Positions 8,597-17,500 of a stretch of 64,000 nucleotides of DNA are shown here, in pieces. How positions within the stretch are numbered: the first letter of the stretch is position 1; each line of letters starts with the position of its first letter. Source of the DNA: Zhongshania aliphaticivorans (lineage in GTDB: Bacteria; Pseudomonadota; Gammaproteobacteria; Pseudomonadales; Spongiibacteraceae). Below the pieces are notes generated by a model. That model was not told the DNA's origin and did not search any database. It worked only from the letters and a program-made list of their open reading frames with translations. The stretch is taken from the NCBI RefSeq assembly GCF_001586255.1, contig NZ_CP014544.1:1395501-1459500 (forward strand). Reading direction: 5' to 3'. Both the position numbers and the translations under genes were made by a program.

Positions 8597-9831
8597 GCGG
8601 TGGCCTCCATCACTTTGCTGGTATTGTTCACCAGGATGTCGAGTCCTTGCTGGAGGTCGTCGTGGGGAATGGTGAGCGGCGGAATTAATTTAACCACGCG
8701 GCCACCAGTGCCACAGCTGGCAATGAGCAGGCCGTCGGCAAAGCACGCGTCTACAATCGCCTTGGCTTGTTCACCACTGCCAACATCTAAGCCGAGAATC
8801 ATGCCTTTGCCACGCACGGTAATCGCCTTAATGTTCTTTTCAAGTGGCGCGAGTGCGCCCGCCATGAGTGCGGCTTTGTGGGCGACCTCAGTCATGAGTT
8901 CACTGTCTTCGAAATAGCCGAGGGCCTCGCTACCTGCAACAAACGACAGAGATTGGCCGCGAAACGTGCCGGTGTGTTCGCCAGGGGACCAGTGCTTGTC
9001 GATCTCGGGTTTAACGAGGTTGAGGGCCATGGGCGTGCCCATACCGCCAACACCTTTGGCAAGGCAGACAATATCGGGATCGAGTTCCATATCGTCAAAG
9101 CTAAAGTAACTGCCAGTGCGGCCACAACCGACCTGAATGTCGTCAATAATTAATAGGGCGCCGACATCTTTGGCGAGCTTCGCCAGCGCTTGTAACCACT
9201 CCTTGCTGGCAACGTTGACGCCGCCTTCCGCCTGTATGGTTTCAACCAAAAATGCGGCGGGTGGCGAGAAGCCGCTAGAGGCGTCGCTATAGTAGCTTGC
9301 CAACTGTTTAAGGTGCTCTGTACAGCCAAATTTGTGATGTGATACATGGTTCAGCGGCACTCCCGCTGCGCCGCGAAAATAGGCATTGGCGGTGCAAGCC
9401 AAGGCGCCTAAAGTCATGCCGTGAAAGCCGTGGGTAAAGGCCGCTATTTCTTGGCGGCCAGTGGCGCGCCGGGCAATTTTGAGGGCAGCCTCAACTGAGT
9501 TGGTACCGGTTGGCCCCATAAATTGCATTTTATGGTCCATATTCCGAGGTTCAAGAATGGTTTTCACGAAGCGCTCCATGAACGCCCGCTTTGCGGTGGT
9601 GTGCATGTCCAGGCTGTGGGTAACACCGTCGGATTCAAGGTAATTAATCATGGCCTTTTTCATGCGCGGATTGTTGTGGCCAAAGTTTAAAACCCCGGCA
9701 CCGGCAAAAAAGTCGATGTACTGTTTGCCGCTCTCGTCGGTTTGGCGGGCGTTTACGGCCTTGTCGAATACCACAGGGTACACTCGGCAATAGGCGCGGA
9801 TGTTTGATTCACGTTGCTCAAAAATACTCAT
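8593..9831 (-). CDS. doeD: Diaminobutyrate-2-oxoglutarate transaminase DoeD (EctB-like, class III)
   Basis: PLP-dependent class III aminotransferase, 412 aa. PLP-site motifs include GPTGTNSVEAALKIAR near residue 105, the IIDDIQVGCGRTG motif near 230 and the Schiff-base lysine K259 in CLAKGVGG. It converts L-2,4-diaminobutyrate to aspartate semialdehyde in the degradative direction. The same family provides EctB for ectoine synthesis, but no ectA or ectC lies nearby, and it sits between the hydrolase and the deacetylase, so the catabolic role is favoured. Confidence 0.87.
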   Translation of the reverse strand: MSIFEQRESNIRAYCRVYPVVFDKAVNARQTDESGKQYIDFFAGAGVLNFGHNNPRMKKAMINYLESDGVTHSLDMHTTAKRAFMERFVKTILEPRNMDHKMQFMGPTGTNSVEAALKIARRATGRQEIAAFTHGFHGMTLGALACTANAYFRGAAGVPLNHVSHHKFGCTEHLKQLASYYSDASSGFSPPAAFLVETIQAEGGVNVASKEWLQALAKLAKDVGALLIIDDIQVGCGRTGSYFSFDDMELDPDIVCLAKGVGGMGTPMALNLVKPEIDKHWSPGEHTGTFRGQSLSFVAGSEALGYFEDSELMTEVAHKAALMAGALAPLEKNIKAITVRGKGMILGLDVGSGEQAKAIVDACFADGLLIASCGTGGRVVKLIPPLTIPHDDLQQGLDILVNNTSKVMEATA

Positions 9832-9885
9832 GCGTGCTCCTTCTTGTAAATAATGTCCGTCGTGATGCTGACGGAGGTGCTATTT

Positions 9886-11085
9886 TCAGATGGTTTGTGC
9901 AGGTTTTTCGGGCGTCGTCACGCCGCAGAGGCGAGAAAACAAATTGGTAACCAGAGGGATTAATCGGTCATTAAAATCGTAGTGGGGACTGTGGCAGGGC
10001 ACTTGATGATGCGCGTCGCCGTCGTCCGCACCAATGAGTGCAAAGGCGCCGGGAATTTCCCGCAGATAATAACTGAAATCTTCTGAGGCCATGATTGGCG
10101 TGCGGATATTTAAGTGCAGTGAATCGCTGCCGTTGCTCTCTTGCCAAAGCTGGCGAACATGCTGAGCCTGCTTTGGGTGATTGATGGTGGCGTTGTAGCG
10201 GGGTGTTATTTCGACCTCGCAGGCCACGCCGTAGCTGTGCGCGGTGTGCTGGCTAATCTCGGTGATTAGGGCGTTGATTTGATCGCGACTCGCTTGATCT
10301 GGCATGCGAATACTGCCGCCCAAGATCGCCTGCTGGGGAATAATGGTTGCCCCGCTGTCGGCCATGAAGGAGGTGACGCTAACGACGGCTGCCTGCTGAG
10401 GGGCTAGGCGGCGACTGACAATTTGTTGCAGCGCTAGGGTAATCGCGCTGGCGGCGAGCACGGGATCCCGGCACAGTTCTGGTTGGCTGGCATGACCGCC
10501 CTTGCCGGTCACCGTTATGGTAAAGGTGCCGTTGCCACACATAACGATATCGTCGGGACACACCAGTTTCCCGAAGGGAATTGCAGGCCAGTTGTGCCAG
10601 CCGTAAATTTCGTCGATGCCGTCTAGTGCGCCTTCATTAATCATTTCTCTCGCGCCGTGTCCGCCTTCTTCTGCTGGTTGGAATAGTAATGTGACAGGGC
10701 CAGTTAAGCTTTGTTCATTGTGTTTTAACCAGCGCGCGGTGGCAAGCAATGTGGCGGTGTGACCATCGTGGCCACAAGCGTGCATACAGCCCGACTGGGT
10801 CGACGACCAGTCGCGACCGGTTTGCTCAATAATCGGCAGGGCGTCGATGTCGCCGCGCAGTGCGATATGTTTGCTGTGGGGTTTAGCAATTTTGCTGTTG
10901 GCTTGCAGTGTGGCGATGGTGCCCGTTCCGGCACATTTGCGCCAAGCAATGCCGAGTTGACTAAGGGTGTTCTGCACTGTTTCAGCGGTGCGAACCTCTT
11001 GCCAGCTTGGCTCGGGGTGGGCGTGTAAGTCGCGGCGCAAGGTCTGTGCGGCGGCGATTGTGTTCAACCAGTATTTAGACATCAC
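9886..11085 (-). CDS. doeB2: N2-acetyl-L-2,4-diaminobutanoate deacetylase, M20 type (DoeB2)
   Basis: M20 amidohydrolase of 399 aa (start ATG ATG; the second Met is equally possible). Metal-binding motifs are GDIDALP near residue 90, ACGHDGHTA near 115, the catalytic EEGGHGA near 150 and IMASEDFSYYL near 345. In an ectoine operon this family corresponds to the DoeB2 deacetylase, which frees diaminobutyrate from its N-acetyl form. The other DoeB type is an aspartoacylase-like enzyme, not present here. It is the promoter-proximal gene of the operon, 54 bases ahead of doeD. On sequence alone it resembles hippurate/amino-acid hydrolases. Confidence 0.82.
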   Translation of the reverse strand: MMSKYWLNTIAAAQTLRRDLHAHPEPSWQEVRTAETVQNTLSQLGIAWRKCAGTGTIATLQANSKIAKPHSKHIALRGDIDALPIIEQTGRDWSSTQSGCMHACGHDGHTATLLATARWLKHNEQSLTGPVTLLFQPAEEGGHGAREMINEGALDGIDEIYGWHNWPAIPFGKLVCPDDIVMCGNGTFTITVTGKGGHASQPELCRDPVLAASAITLALQQIVSRRLAPQQAAVVSVTSFMADSGATIIPQQAILGGSIRMPDQASRDQINALITEISQHTAHSYGVACEVEITPRYNATINHPKQAQHVRQLWQESNGSDSLHLNIRTPIMASEDFSYYLREIPGAFALIGADDGDAHHQVPCHSPHYDFNDRLIPLVTNLFSRLCGVTTPEKPAQTI

Positions 11086-11469
11086 GGTTTTACTGTGGCA
11101 TAGCTTTTGCGTTGGGGCAAATCTTCATTTGAAATTTTTTAAGCGCCTTGAGAAGGGCCACATTGGTGCGGTTGCCCAGTTTGTGGTGCTGGATCGTATA
11201 AGGTTTTGAAAAAAAATAATTTTTCCATGAAATTTACATAATTTTAAAACTCGCCCAACAAGCCTGTGTGTCGGCGTTATTGGCGCTTTTGGTCAAATGA
11301 ACGTGTTTTTTATCGGCACAAAATCTGCATACTCATTGAACAGCAAAGTAGACGGCACTAGTAAACACTCTGTGCAGCGCCGGTGTCGTCTGTTGGTGTT
11401 ATGAAATTTTATAACAGCACCCGGAGTCTGGTGGGAGCTGGGCTCTGCGTCCATACGCAGGTGATTTTA
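11086..11469. other. Divergent intergenic region between doe operon and ggpPS
   Basis: About 380 bases separate the doe operon from the glucosylglycerol synthase and must hold both promoters. An A/T tract lies at 11204-11250 (TTGAAA at 11206, CATAAT at 11237, but their spacing is too wide for a standard sigma-70 promoter). No palindromic operator or riboswitch was found by eye. Confidence 0.4.
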
Positions 11470-13746
11470 ATGCTTTTAGCTACGGATTTAGACGGTACAT
11501 TTCTAGCTGGCGACAATGACCAGCGCCTTAAACTTTATCGATTAATTGCGGCGCACCCAGAAATTAAACTCGCTTTTGTGACCGGTCGCGGACTGGAGTC
11601 GGTATTGCCGCTGCTCTCTGACCCCATGATTCCCGAGCCGGATTATATTATTTGTGACGTGGGCTGTACGGTGGTTGATGGCCACACTCAGCAAGCCATT
11701 CAACCGCTGCAGGGTGACATTGATAAACGCTGGCCGGGTGACCATGTGGTTGAATCTGCGGTAAGCCATATTGCTAATTTACAGCGTCAGGATGTTCCTC
11801 AGGAGCGGCGATACTCCTTCTTTTGTCATGCCGAAGCGATTAGCGACGAGCTTGAAGCGGCCGTCAGTGGATTGGATTGTGATCTGCTGTATTCGGCTGG
11901 CTTGTATCTGGATATTTTGCCCAAGGGCGTGAATAAGGGTTCTACTTTGCGGGGCCTGGTCGAGCAACTGGGCATAGACGATGAAGATGTCTTGGTTGCG
12001 GGCGATACCCTGAATGATTTGTCCATGTACGAACACGGCTTTATTGGTGTTTGCGTTGGCGAGTCTGAACCCGCCTTATTACGCGCGACCGAAAATCAGG
12101 CGCGGGTCTACCACGCCGAGGAGGCCGGTTGTGGCGGTATTTTACAAGCGATAGAACATTTTGGCTTTTTAGGTGCGGCGGGCATGGCCGCAGAACAGCG
12201 CGATGTCTTGGTGCCGGGGAAGTCTGATTTGGTAATTGTTTATCACCGACTTCCCTATGAAGAGTTTCGCGAAAATGGTGAGACTATCCGGCGCAGGCCA
12301 AGCTCCCCCAACGGCATTATTCCAACCTTGATGAGTTTTTTTGCCGACGGTCGCGCGGGTTCTTGGGTTGCTTGGTCAATTCATGAAGAAGGTGACGCTA
12401 ATTTTGAAACTCACACCGAAGTAGATGCCGCGCGCTACCCCAATTTACTTGCCGCACGAGTGGCCTTAACAACACACGAAATGGATATTTTTTATAAAAA
12501 GTTCTCTAAAGAAGCGTTCTGGCCAACCCTGCATACCTTCTGGGAACGCGCGACCTTTAGAGAGGATCATTGGCAGGTTTTCCTTAATGTGAATAAACGC
12601 TTTGCTGAGGTGGCCGCCAGCGAGGCCGCTGAAGGCGCAACGGTGTGGATACACGATTACAATTTATGGATGGTTCCAGCATTTTTACGCGAGATTCGCC
12701 CTGATGTAATTATTGCATTTTTTCACCACACCTATTTTCCGTCAGCGGACGTGTTCAATGTTATTCCTTGGCGCCGAGATATTATTGGCAGCTTATTGCA
12801 GTGCGATTATATCGGCTTTCATATTCCTCGTCAGAGTGAGAACTTTGTTGATGTCGCCCGTGGTGTAACGCCTTTGATAGTAACGGAGAGAATGAGCTGC
12901 GCGCCGCGCTTTTTGAGCTATGGCTGTGCGGTGGGTTTAGATGAAATGAGTACTGAGATTCAAGTTAATGATCGTCGTATTTGTTTGGGGGCGCATCCAG
13001 TCGGCTTGGATCTCAAGCGGGTGGAAGACGCGCTAGGCAATGCAAAGGTACAACGACGAATGCTTGAACTCAGGGAGGAGTTGCACGGTACCCGCATGAT
13101 TTTGTCGGTAGGCCGACTCGATTACACCAAGGGCATATTAGAGCAGCTTGAGGCCTACGAAGGCTTGCTGGAAGAACATCCGGATCTCCACGATAAAGTG
13201 ACTTTGATGATGGTCTGTGTGCCCGCCGCCAGTGAAATGACAATTTATCGGGATTTGCAGCAACAAATCGAGCAGGCGGTAGGCCGTATAAATGGTCGCT
13301 TTGCCAAAGTGGGCTGGACGCCGCTGCAATTTTTCTTTCGCAGCCTGCCCTTTGCCGAGTTGGTGGCCTATTACAGTATGGCCGATGTGATGTGGATTAC
13401 GCCTTTGCGCGATGGTCTTAATCTAGTTGCCAAAGAATATATTGCCACCCAAGGCATGACCGACGGTGCCGGGGTCGTGGTTTTATCTGAATTTGCGGGG
13501 GCGGCGGCAGAGTTGCGCGGCCCAATTTTGGCGAACCCTCATGATCGTAATGAGCTAGTGCAAACCTGCTACTTTGCGCTAAATCTTAACCGCGACGAAG
13601 CTCGCAGTAGAATGCGCGAGGCTTACGAGGTTGTGCGCCACAATGACATAAAAGTTTGGGGTGATGAGTTTATGGCGGCTGTCGACGGGTGTCGCAGGCC
13701 TGCCGACGAGAGCACGCTTAGGGCGCTGATGCCCGACGTGATTTAG
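11470..13746 (+). CDS. ggpPS: Bifunctional glucosylglycerol-3-phosphate phosphatase/synthase GgpPS
   Basis: Fusion of an N-terminal HAD-IIB phosphatase (about residues 1-245; DLDGT at residue 6, GDTLNDLSMYEHG near 178) with a C-terminal GT20 synthase related to trehalose-6-phosphate synthase (about 265-745; WIHDYNLWMVP, FFHHTYFPS, VGRLDYTKGI, TPLRDGLNLVAKEY). The synthase joins ADP-glucose and glycerol-3-phosphate and the phosphatase releases the osmolyte glucosylglycerol. This architecture is known from Stenotrophomonas and Azotobacter GgpPS. The ATG at 11470 is chosen because AGGTGA stands 5 bases before it and the HAD motif follows at once; an upstream in-frame start at 11383 would add 29 residues of no family character. 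758 aa. Confidence 0.9.
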   Translation: MLLATDLDGTFLAGDNDQRLKLYRLIAAHPEIKLAFVTGRGLESVLPLLSDPMIPEPDYIICDVGCTVVDGHTQQAIQPLQGDIDKRWPGDHVVESAVSHIANLQRQDVPQERRYSFFCHAEAISDELEAAVSGLDCDLLYSAGLYLDILPKGVNKGSTLRGLVEQLGIDDEDVLVAGDTLNDLSMYEHGFIGVCVGESEPALLRATENQARVYHAEEAGCGGILQAIEHFGFLGAAGMAAEQRDVLVPGKSDLVIVYHRLPYEEFRENGETIRRRPSSPNGIIPTLMSFFADGRAGSWVAWSIHEEGDANFETHTEVDAARYPNLLAARVALTTHEMDIFYKKFSKEAFWPTLHTFWERATFREDHWQVFLNVNKRFAEVAASEAAEGATVWIHDYNLWMVPAFLREIRPDVIIAFFHHTYFPSADVFNVIPWRRDIIGSLLQCDYIGFHIPRQSENFVDVARGVTPLIVTERMSCAPRFLSYGCAVGLDEMSTEIQVNDRRICLGAHPVGLDLKRVEDALGNAKVQRRMLELREELHGTRMILSVGRLDYTKGILEQLEAYEGLLEEHPDLHDKVTLMMVCVPAASEMTIYRDLQQQIEQAVGRINGRFAKVGWTPLQFFFRSLPFAELVAYYSMADVMWITPLRDGLNLVAKEYIATQGMTDGAGVVVLSEFAGAAAELRGPILANPHDRNELVQTCYFALNLNRDEARSRMREAYEVVRHNDIKVWGDEFMAAVDGCRRPADESTLRALMPDVI

Positions 13747-13769
13747 CGTTAAATATTATTATTTAACGC
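13746..13769 (+). terminator. Intercistronic hairpin after ggpPS
   Basis: Perfect 9-bp stem (GCGTTAAAT / ATTTAACGC, loop ATTATT) beginning at the last base of the ggpPS stop codon. No T-run follows, so it may stabilise the upstream mRNA or attenuate rather than end transcription. Confidence 0.4.
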
Positions 13770-13845
13770 CTTGCGGTGTCACCAAGAACAGTTTTGCCGT
13801 GGGCACGCGCTGCTTATTTATTGATTCCGAGGCTGGAGACGCCGT

Positions 13846-15288
13846 ATGGCATTACGCAATGCAGTGCAGATGATTTGCTATCCGAATCGTCTGGGCAATA
13901 ATCTAAAGGATTTATACACCGTCATTGAACGGCATTTTTCTGACGCTATTGGCGGAGTGCATATTCTGCCGTTTTTTCCCTCGAATGCGGATGCAGGCTT
14001 TTCGCCGCTGACGCATAAAGAAGTTGATCCCGAATTTGGTGACTGGGCAGACATTGAGCGTATCTCCGCAAAGTACGATCTGTGTTGCGATGTTACCGTA
14101 AATCATATTTCTGATGAGTCTGAAGAGTTCAAAGATTTCATCGCTAAGGGTTACGACTCTGAGTACGCCGATCTCTTTGTGCATGTCGACAAGTTTGGTG
14201 AAATTAGCTCAGACGATTTAGCAAAAATCCATATTCGCAAAGAGAAGGAACCTTTTCGACGCGTAGACTTCGCCGACGGTGGTACGGGTCGCGTGTGGTG
14301 TACTTTTACCGAGCATCAGGTCGATTTAAACTACGACTCTGAGCTTACCTACCAGTTAATGGAAAATTATATTGGCTTTTTGGCCCAGCGCGGCGTGAAG
14401 TTGTTTCGCCTCGATGCCTTTGGTTATACCACCAAGCGCATTGGTACCAGTTGCTTTTTGGTTGAGCCCGATGTCTATCGTAACCTCGACTGGATTAATG
14501 GTGTTGCCCAGTTACACGGTGCTGAGGTCTTGCCTGAAGTACATGACCACAGTAGCTATCAATACGCCATAAGCCGCCGCAATATGCATCCCTATGGCTT
14601 TGCCTTACCGCCGCTGCTGCTATTTTCCTTGCTGGATGCAAATAGCGTGTACTTAAAAAACTGGCTGCGAATGTGCCCGCGCAATATGGTTACGGTGCTC
14701 GATACTCACGACGGTATCTGTATTCCCGATGTTGAAGGCGTTTTGCCTGATGATAAAATTCGCGCCTTAATTGACAATATCTCCAGTCGCAGTGCTGACC
14801 CTATACTGCGCCGTTCTGCTGCCAATATTCACAGCGTTGGCGCTATCTACCAGTTAACCTGTACTTTTTACGATGCCTTAATGCGCAATGACGACGCGTA
14901 TTTGGCGGCGAGGGCAATTCAATTCTTTACGCCGGGGATTCCTCAAGTGTACTACGTAGGCTTGCTGGCCGGCTGCAATGACAATGAACTAATGGAAGAA
15001 ACTGGCGAGTTGCGTGACATTAATCGGCATTTCTACAGTATGTCTGAGATTGATGAGGCGGTGGCGCAGCCGGTGGTTAAACGGCTCTTGGCCTTAATGC
15101 GTTTTAGGAGTAATTACCCTGCCTTTGATGGCCATTTTGAACTTGGCTACTCTAATGATTCCAGTGTGGCCATGGCGTGGCGCCACGGTGAGTTTTACTG
15201 TCATTTGTTTGTTGATCTCAATTTTAATAGCGCGACTATTACTTATCTCGACGAAGAGTCGTTAGCGGAGTGTCGCCTTCAGTGTTGA
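13846..15288 (+). CDS. GH13_18 phosphorylase, probably glucosylglycerol phosphorylase
   Basis: 480 aa retaining phosphorylase of the sucrose phosphorylase subfamily. The catalytic residues are visible: nucleophile D190 in RLDAFGY, acid/base E231 in LPEVHD, and the stabilising D289 in VLDTHDG. GH13_18 contains sucrose, sucrose-6-phosphate, glucosylglycerate and 2-O-glucosylglycerol phosphorylases; the last was characterised from a marine Marinobacter. The position 99 bases behind ggpPS strongly suggests glucosylglycerol as substrate, giving glucose-1-phosphate and glycerol. Context, not residues, decides this; sucrose phosphorylase remains possible. Confidence 0.8.
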   Translation: MALRNAVQMICYPNRLGNNLKDLYTVIERHFSDAIGGVHILPFFPSNADAGFSPLTHKEVDPEFGDWADIERISAKYDLCCDVTVNHISDESEEFKDFIAKGYDSEYADLFVHVDKFGEISSDDLAKIHIRKEKEPFRRVDFADGGTGRVWCTFTEHQVDLNYDSELTYQLMENYIGFLAQRGVKLFRLDAFGYTTKRIGTSCFLVEPDVYRNLDWINGVAQLHGAEVLPEVHDHSSYQYAISRRNMHPYGFALPPLLLFSLLDANSVYLKNWLRMCPRNMVTVLDTHDGICIPDVEGVLPDDKIRALIDNISSRSADPILRRSAANIHSVGAIYQLTCTFYDALMRNDDAYLAARAIQFFTPGIPQVYYVGLLAGCNDNELMEETGELRDINRHFYSMSEIDEAVAQPVVKRLLALMRFRSNYPAFDGHFELGYSNDSSVAMAWRHGEFYCHLFVDLNFNSATITYLDEESLAECRLQC

Positions 15289-15328
15289 TTTTTGCTTATA
15301 TAGACCCCTTAGATACGAGGGCGTTTAT

Positions 15329-15721
15329 ATGTTTAAGTCGATTCATCACGTTGCGATCATCTGCTCTGATTACGCGGTGTCTAAGCATTTTTATACGTCT
15401 ATATTAGGCTTGGAGATTGTCGCTGAGAATTATCGTGCCGAGCGGGCATCCTATAAATTAGATCTGCGTTTGCCCAGCGGTGCGCAGATCGAGTTGTTTT
15501 CCCTTCCTAGTGCGCCAGTCAGACCAAGTTACCCTGAGGCACAGGGCTTGCGGCATTTGGCTTTTAGCGTAGATTCTGTGGCAACGACGGCGGCCTATTT
15601 GAATTCCCTGGGCGTAGCGGTAGAGCCAATCAGGGTGGATGAGTACACTGGCCGAGCCTTTACTTTTTTTTGTGATCCAGATGGTTTGCCGCTAGAAGTA
15701 TATGAGGAGATAGAGGCTTAG
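15329..15721 (+). CDS. VOC family protein, YaeR/GloA2-like
   Basis: 130 aa glyoxalase/bleomycin-resistance fold protein with two beta-alpha-beta-beta-beta modules. It matches E. coli YaeR closely in pattern: HHVAIICSDYAVSKHFY at the N-terminus, IELFSLPSAPVRPSYPEA in the middle, GLRHLAFSVD and RFTFFCDPDGLPLEVYE-like end (AFTFFCDPDGLPLEVYEE). Metal ligands H8, E58-type, H74 and E123-type are conserved in position. Substrate unknown. It is convergent with the thiamine operon. Confidence 0.82.
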   Translation: MFKSIHHVAIICSDYAVSKHFYTSILGLEIVAENYRAERASYKLDLRLPSGAQIELFSLPSAPVRPSYPEAQGLRHLAFSVDSVATTAAYLNSLGVAVEPIRVDEYTGRAFTFFCDPDGLPLEVYEEIEA

Positions 15722-15735
15722 TGCGGTCTTCGATC

Positions 15736-16605
15736 TTATGCGTCTTTTGCTGCGAGGGCCTTAATCGCCAAAATTTGTCTGTGTATCTCGCTGACGATGT
15801 TGGGCATGGCGCCATTGGAATACTGAACTGCATACCAAAGCACACATAAATAGCCGTAAATAATCTGCCAGTGGTACAAGCGTTGCCAATCTAAGGCGCT
15901 GATAGGCTGCCTCAGATAGCGTGTTAGTAGCGATTGTTGTTGCTTGGCATTGAGTGCATTGCCTTCAATAATTACGGCAAGCTCATAAAAAGGGTCGCTC
16001 ATGGCGGCGTATTCCCAGTCTATGGCGTATAACTTGTCTTTATTGCTAATGATAAGGTTAGAGGCTAACAAATCGTTGTGGCAGAGCACTAGGCCGCTAT
16101 TCAGCGCTTTGGCGCTGGTGATATGAGTGCGAACAGCCGAGTCGAGTGATTTTAATTCGCGGGTAAATGCGGCTTGGGCGTCTATTGCTTGCCAGTAGCA
16201 GCTTATTTTATTTTCTACATTTAAGTCTGCATCGATACCAGGTAATTGGTGAATGCCGCGAAGTAATTCGGCGAGTAAAGATAAATTATGATCAATACTG
16301 ACTGACCAGGTTTTATCGCCCAGATAGCGGCTGACCATATACTGGTGTTGGTCATCGTAATATATTAATGGCGCGCAGAGCCCGGCTTCATCGGCGCGGC
16401 TCAGTGCTTTGGCTTCAGCGCTGCGATTTAAGTTGAGCGCTTCACTTATAGCTGAGTTTTTACGTAGCACGAACAGATCATGATTTACGCTGATTAAATA
16501 GTTTAGGTTGGTTAAGCCGCCGAGCAAGGGCTTGATAATGACCGGCTGGCTGTCACTCCAGCGCCACCAATCGCTGGGAATAATATTAGTGGTTGGCATG
16601 TTCAT
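15736..16605 (-). CDS. Choline/thiamine kinase-family phosphotransferase
   Basis: 289 aa APH/choline-kinase fold protein. The catalytic loop CHNDLLASNL (HxDxxxxN) and the metal-binding YAIDWEYAAMSDP are near residues 175 and 195. It is the last gene of the TPP-riboswitch operon, overlapping the transporter gene by 20 bases, so thiamine is the likely substrate (a ThiK-like salvage kinase giving thiamine monophosphate). On sequence alone choline kinase would be as likely. A second Met two codons on could be the start. Confidence 0.75.
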   Translation of the reverse strand: MNMPTTNIIPSDWWRWSDSQPVIIKPLLGGLTNLNYLISVNHDLFVLRKNSAISEALNLNRSAEAKALSRADEAGLCAPLIYYDDQHQYMVSRYLGDKTWSVSIDHNLSLLAELLRGIHQLPGIDADLNVENKISCYWQAIDAQAAFTRELKSLDSAVRTHITSAKALNSGLVLCHNDLLASNLIISNKDKLYAIDWEYAAMSDPFYELAVIIEGNALNAKQQQSLLTRYLRQPISALDWQRLYHWQIIYGYLCVLWYAVQYSNGAMPNIVSEIHRQILAIKALAAKDA

Positions 16606-17215
16606 GCCGCTCTTGTTTATAGAGCGTATTCCACTGGTAGAAGCCGATGATCACGAGTACCACATAGAGCATGAATAGCAGCGCGGTGAGGTAGAGGCCT
16701 CGGTCGATATATAAATAGACTGAGGCCGCGTCGATTACAATCCAGTAAATCCAATTCTCTAATACTTTGCGGGTCACCATATAGGTGGTAATGACCGCGC
16801 CCCAGGTGGTAAAGGAGTCTAGGTAGGGCAGCGCCGCGTGGGTTTTTTGCGCAAGTCCATAGCCAAAAATTAATGTTAATAGTCCAACCGCAGCAATCAC
16901 CAGTAGATGAGTTTTGAGTGGCCAGCAATGGATGGTGAGGTTTTGTTGTTTGTCGGCGTGATGTCGCCACTGCCACCAGCCATACACCGCCATAACGAGG
17001 TAAAATACCTGTAATGCCGACTCCATTACTAAACTTACGTCCCAGAATAAAAATAGGTATATTGCTGTGCTAATAAAGGCCGCATACCAGCAGCTATTCT
17101 TTTCTTTCATGGCGAGGATTAAATACGCCAGCGCTAATATAACCGCGACTAATTCCCATAGCGACATACTCTGAGCTGCGTCCTTAATGGCCGTAATTGT
17201 CTCGGTGTTAAGCAT
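16586..17215 (-). CDS. pnuT: PnuC-family vitamin transporter, probably thiamine (PnuT)
   Basis: 209 aa, about seven transmembrane helices, of the PnuC family of facilitated vitamin transporters. Family features include the aromatic-rich AVYGWWQWR near residue 77 and NWIYWIVIDAASVYLYI near 155. PnuC members carry nicotinamide riboside, riboflavin or thiamine; the TPP riboswitch upstream and the YkoF-like and kinase neighbours indicate thiamine. It overlaps the YkoF-like gene by 8 bases and the kinase by 20 bases, so translation is coupled. Trapping by phosphorylation would be performed by the downstream kinase. Confidence 0.85.
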   Translation of the reverse strand: MLNTETITAIKDAAQSMSLWELVAVILALAYLILAMKEKNSCWYAAFISTAIYLFLFWDVSLVMESALQVFYLVMAVYGWWQWRHHADKQQNLTIHCWPLKTHLLVIAAVGLLTLIFGYGLAQKTHAALPYLDSFTTWGAVITTYMVTRKVLENWIYWIVIDAASVYLYIDRGLYLTALLFMLYVVLVIIGFYQWNTLYKQERHEHANH

Positions 17216-17471
17216 GGTCTGTGGCCGGGCTTAAGTTCCCGTCAATAAATTTGCAGACGAAAATGGCGCGCCCAAATTGTTCGTAAGACTTACGCATTTC
17301 TTGCTTTATGACATCCATTACCACTTCGTAGTCACCAAATATTTGGGTGCTCATGGTATTGGTGAGTACCTGCAAATTGGCGTGGCTGTTTAGGCGGTCA
17401 ATAAAGTCTTGAATTGCCGGAATGTAGATGTCTTTCAGTGGGTACATGCTGATTTCAACAGAGAGTTTCAT
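17208..17471 (-). CDS. YkoF/MTH1187-like thiamine-binding protein
   Basis: 87 aa ferredoxin-like-fold protein of the thiamine-binding family: MKLSVEISMYPLKD at the start, IQDFIDRLNSH, and the late FVCKFIDGNL strand. The family binds thiamine or hydroxymethylpyrimidine in the cytoplasm. It sits between the TonB receptor and the PnuT gene in a TPP-riboswitch operon, which supports the assignment. Typical relatives have about 85-100 aa. Confidence 0.75.
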   Translation of the reverse strand: MKLSVEISMYPLKDIYIPAIQDFIDRLNSHANLQVLTNTMSTQIFGDYEVVMDVIKQEMRKSYEQFGRAIFVCKFIDGNLSPATDHA

Positions 17472-17500
17472 ATGATTTTCTCATGTTCTTATAGGGTAAG

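Noticed and set aside
8593-9831. EctB of ectoine biosynthesis
   Set aside because: No ectA, ectC or ectD is near, while ectoine hydrolase, deacetylase and aldehyde dehydrogenase flank it, so the degradative transaminase is the better reading.
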